7,989 nucleotides of DNA, taken from positions 1 through 7,989 of the forward strand of contig JAKQLT010000172.1 in assembly GCA_029567025.1 (NCBI GenBank), read 5' to 3'. The notes beneath the pieces are model-generated. The model was not told the origin of the DNA, ran no database searches, and saw only the letters and a program-made list of their open reading frames with translations. Made by a program: the position numbers and the translations under genes. Origin of the DNA: Candidatus Omnitrophota bacterium. GTDB taxonomy: Bacteria; Omnitrophota; Gorgyraeia; Zapsychrales; Zapsychraceae. Positions 5,953 through 7,989 of the stretch are shown here, piece by piece (position 1 is the first letter of the stretch; each line of letters starts with the position of its first letter).

Positions 5953-5962
5953 AAAGGAGGTG
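5953..5962 (+). promoter_or_regulatory. Strong ribosome binding site of groES
   Basis: AAAGGAGGTG is a near-perfect anti-Shine-Dalgarno match. Its GGAGG core ends 10 bases before ATG 5971 and 7 bases before an in-frame GTG at 5968. Either could start the protein; the ATG is preferred because MKLQPLADRV matches the usual GroES start. Confidence 0.85.
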
Positions 5963-5970
5963 TAGAAGTG

Positions 5971-6258
5971 ATGAAATTACAACCATTAGCAGACAGAGTG
6001 ATTGTCAAACCACTCGAAGCAGAAGAAAAAACAAAAGGTGGCATCGTTCTTCCGGATACAGCTAAAGAAAAACCTCAAGAAGGAAAAATCGTGGCTGTGG
6101 GAAAAGGAAAAGTTGCAGAAGACGGCAAAGTCATTGCGATGGAATTAAAAGTCGGGGATCGTATTCTTTATGGAAAATACAGCGGGACAGAAATTACGGT
6201 TGAAGGCGAAGAATATCTTATTATGAAAGAAGATGATGTCTTGGCTGTTGTAAAATAA
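5971..6258 (+). CDS. groES: GroES, co-chaperonin (Cpn10)
   Basis: A 95-residue co-chaperonin that caps GroEL as a heptameric lid during ATP-driven folding of cytosolic proteins. The N-terminal MKLQPLADRVIVKPL, the mobile-loop region with KTKGGIVLPDTAKEKP (about 19-34) that contacts GroEL, the central GDRILYGKYSGTE and the C-terminal YLIMKEDDVLAVV are all family hallmarks. Length is normal. A start one codon earlier, at GTG 5968, would add one Met. It is the first gene of the groESL operon, under the CIRCE operator, with 41 bases before groEL. No oddity was seen. Confidence 0.98.
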   Translation: MKLQPLADRVIVKPLEAEEKTKGGIVLPDTAKEKPQEGKIVAVGKGKVAEDGKVIAMELKVGDRILYGKYSGTEITVEGEEYLIMKEDDVLAVVK

Positions 6259-6299
6259 TTTTTTAGAATAAATTTATTTAATTACTGGAGGGAATAAAA

Positions 6300-7949
6300 A
6301 TGGCAAAACAATTACTTTTTGAAGATGAAGCACGCCGTAAAATTTTAAAAGGCGTGGAACAGCTCGCCCGAGCGGTCAAAGTCACCTTAGGGCCTAAAGG
6401 TCGTAATGTGGTTTTAGACAAGAAATTCGGTTCTCCAACGGTTACTAAAGACGGTGTGACTGTAGCAAAGGAAGTCGATTTAGAAGATTCATTTGAAAAT
6501 ATGGGCGCTCAAATGGTTAAGGAAGTTGCTGAAAAAACTTCTGATAATGCGGGAGATGGAACAACAACCGCGACTGTTTTAGCTGAAGCGATTTATAAGG
6601 AAGGATTAAAAAATGTTACAGCTGGCGCTAATCCTATGGCGTTAAAAAGAGGGATTGAAGTCGCTGTTGAAAAGGTTGTTGCCAAAATTGGAAAAATGGC
6701 GAAGAAGGTTGATCTTAAAAAGAATCTTGAAGTTGAGCAAGTGGCGACCATTGCGGCCAATAGTGATTCTGTGATTGGTAAGAAAATCGCCGAAGCTTTT
6801 GGTGCGGTTGGAAAAGATGGCGTTATTACCGTCGAAGAATCAAAAACAATCAATACAGAGCTTAAAATTGTTGAAGGGATGCAATTTGATCAAGGTTATT
6901 TGTCTCCTTATTTCTCAACGGATATGGAAAAAATGGAATGTGAGCTTGAAAATCCATGGATCCTTCTTTATGAGAAAAAAGTAAGCAATATTAAAGACAT
7001 TCTTCCCTTATTAGAGCAAGTCGCAAAATCTGGTTCTCCGCTTTTGATTATCAGTGAAGATGTGGAAGGCGAGGCTTTAGCGACTCTAGTTGTGAATAAT
7101 CTTCGTAAAACATTATCTTGCGCGGCTGTTAAAGCTCCTGGTTACGGTGACAGACGTAAAGCTATGTTGGAAGATATCGCGATTTTAACAGGTGGGAAAG
7201 CTATTACCGAAGATCTCGGTTTAAAATTAGAGAATTTAAAATTAACTGATTTAGGCCGAGCGAAGAAAGTAAAAATTGATAAAGATAATACGACAATCGT
7301 TGAAGGCGCTGGAAAACAAGAAGCCATCAAGGGCCGTATTAAACAAATTCAAGTCCAGATTGAAGGAACAGACTCTTCGTATGATAAGGAAAAACTTCAA
7401 GAACGATTAGCTAAACTTTCCGGTGGTGTGGCGATTATTAATGTTGGCGCCGCAACCGAAACAGAAATGAAAGAAAAGAAAGCACGCGTGGAAGATGCTT
7501 TACATGCAACACGTGCGGCTGTTGAAGAAGGTATTGTCCCTGGCGGTGGTGTTGCGTTATTGCGCTGTCTTGATGAAATTGATAATTTAAAACTCAAAGG
7601 AGATGAAAAAACGGGTGCGGATATTGTCCGACGAGCGTTAGAAGCGCCTGTTCGTCAATTAGCGCAGAATGCCGGTTTAGAAGGCTCTGTCATCGTTGAG
7701 CAATTAAAGAAAGAAAAAGAAAATATTGGTTATGATATCAATAAAGATGCGTACGTTGATATGTTTGAAAGCGGTGTTATTGATCCGGCGAAAGTAACTC
7801 GCACGGCTTTACAAAATGCGGCAAGTATCGCTTCGCTTCTTTTAACAACAGAAGCTTTAGTAACGGATTTACCAGAAAAGAATCCTGCTCCAGCAATGCC
7901 AGGCGGTGGCGGAATGGGAATGCCAGGTGGCATGGGCGGAATGATGTAA
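6300..7949 (+). CDS. groEL: GroEL, chaperonin (Cpn60)
   Basis: A 549-residue ATP-dependent chaperonin subunit forming a double heptameric ring with GroES. ATP-site residues are present: KDGVTVAKE with D51, DGTTT with D86, and the catalytic aspartate in VEDALHATRAAVEEG (D399, equivalent to E. coli D398), followed by PGGG. The C-terminus ends in a Gly/Met-rich tail (GGMGGMM type), as in canonical GroEL proteins that line the cavity. Length is as expected (E. coli 548). ATG 6300 has GGAGG (6287-6291) eight bases upstream. It is co-transcribed with groES and regulated with it through CIRCE. The 40 bases after the stop hold no clear terminator. Purine-rich bases at the very end of the window could be the ribosome site of a next gene, but that cannot be judged here. 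Confidence 0.99.
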   Translation: MAKQLLFEDEARRKILKGVEQLARAVKVTLGPKGRNVVLDKKFGSPTVTKDGVTVAKEVDLEDSFENMGAQMVKEVAEKTSDNAGDGTTTATVLAEAIYKEGLKNVTAGANPMALKRGIEVAVEKVVAKIGKMAKKVDLKKNLEVEQVATIAANSDSVIGKKIAEAFGAVGKDGVITVEESKTINTELKIVEGMQFDQGYLSPYFSTDMEKMECELENPWILLYEKKVSNIKDILPLLEQVAKSGSPLLIISEDVEGEALATLVVNNLRKTLSCAAVKAPGYGDRRKAMLEDIAILTGGKAITEDLGLKLENLKLTDLGRAKKVKIDKDNTTIVEGAGKQEAIKGRIKQIQVQIEGTDSSYDKEKLQERLAKLSGGVAIINVGAATETEMKEKKARVEDALHATRAAVEEGIVPGGGVALLRCLDEIDNLKLKGDEKTGADIVRRALEAPVRQLAQNAGLEGSVIVEQLKKEKENIGYDINKDAYVDMFESGVIDPAKVTRTALQNAASIASLLLTTEALVTDLPEKNPAPAMPGGGGMGMPGGMGGMM

Positions 7950-7989
7950 TAGTTAGTTTTTAAGATACAAATGAGATAAAAAGAAGGGA

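Noticed and set aside
6593..7933. Several minus-strand open frames inside groEL
   Set aside because: They are shadows of a strongly conserved coding gene, with low-complexity Ser/Thr/Ala/Pro translations and no ribosome sites.
7979..7989. Purine-rich end (AGAAGGGA type) as ribosome site of a further gene
   Set aside because: Cut by the window edge, so no start codon can be seen.

Overview
This AT-rich bacterial window carries ordinary-looking, tightly packed genes, nearly all on the + strand. The codon use, the short or overlapping gene junctions, a full groESL operon with a CIRCE operator, PilZ proteins and a GspA/ExeA-type ATPase point to a didermic, free-living-type bacterium. The mix of a secretion-type ATPase, PilZ proteins and a small lipoprotein would fit a deep-branching lineage such as Omnitrophota. 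That placement is an inference from gene style only and is uncertain.

Layout: (1) positions 1-399, minus strand: the N-terminal 133 residues of an ExeA/GspA-like AAA+ ATPase, cut by the window edge. (2) Positions 400-559: a divergent intergenic region with a promoter candidate facing each way. (3) Positions 560-1494: a compact trio encoding a PilZ protein, a 56-residue zinc-finger protein (CxxC...CxxxC, TRASH-like) and a second PilZ protein. (4) Positions 1567-5790: a chain of an RluA-family pseudouridine synthase, a MazG-like nucleotide pyrophosphohydrolase, a small lipoprotein of unknown function, uvrB and coaX. Three of its four junctions overlap, suggesting one transcript. (5) Positions 5791-7989: a sigma-70-type promoter with a CIRCE operator, then groES and groEL, then about 40 bases with no recognisable gene.

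How the genes work together: the PilZ/zinc-finger trio, next to and divergent from the ATPase, may link cyclic-di-GMP signalling to an envelope, pilus, secretion or polysaccharide machine. The rluA-to-coaX block is mixed housekeeping: RNA modification, nucleotide clean-up, DNA repair and coenzyme A synthesis. It is not an obvious pathway. groESL is a heat-shock chaperonin operon probably repressed by HrcA. No mobile elements, CRISPR arrays, tRNA or rRNA genes were recognised. The part most open to new biology is the PilZ / zinc-finger / PilZ cluster with its divergent ATPase; I do not see a clearly new system.
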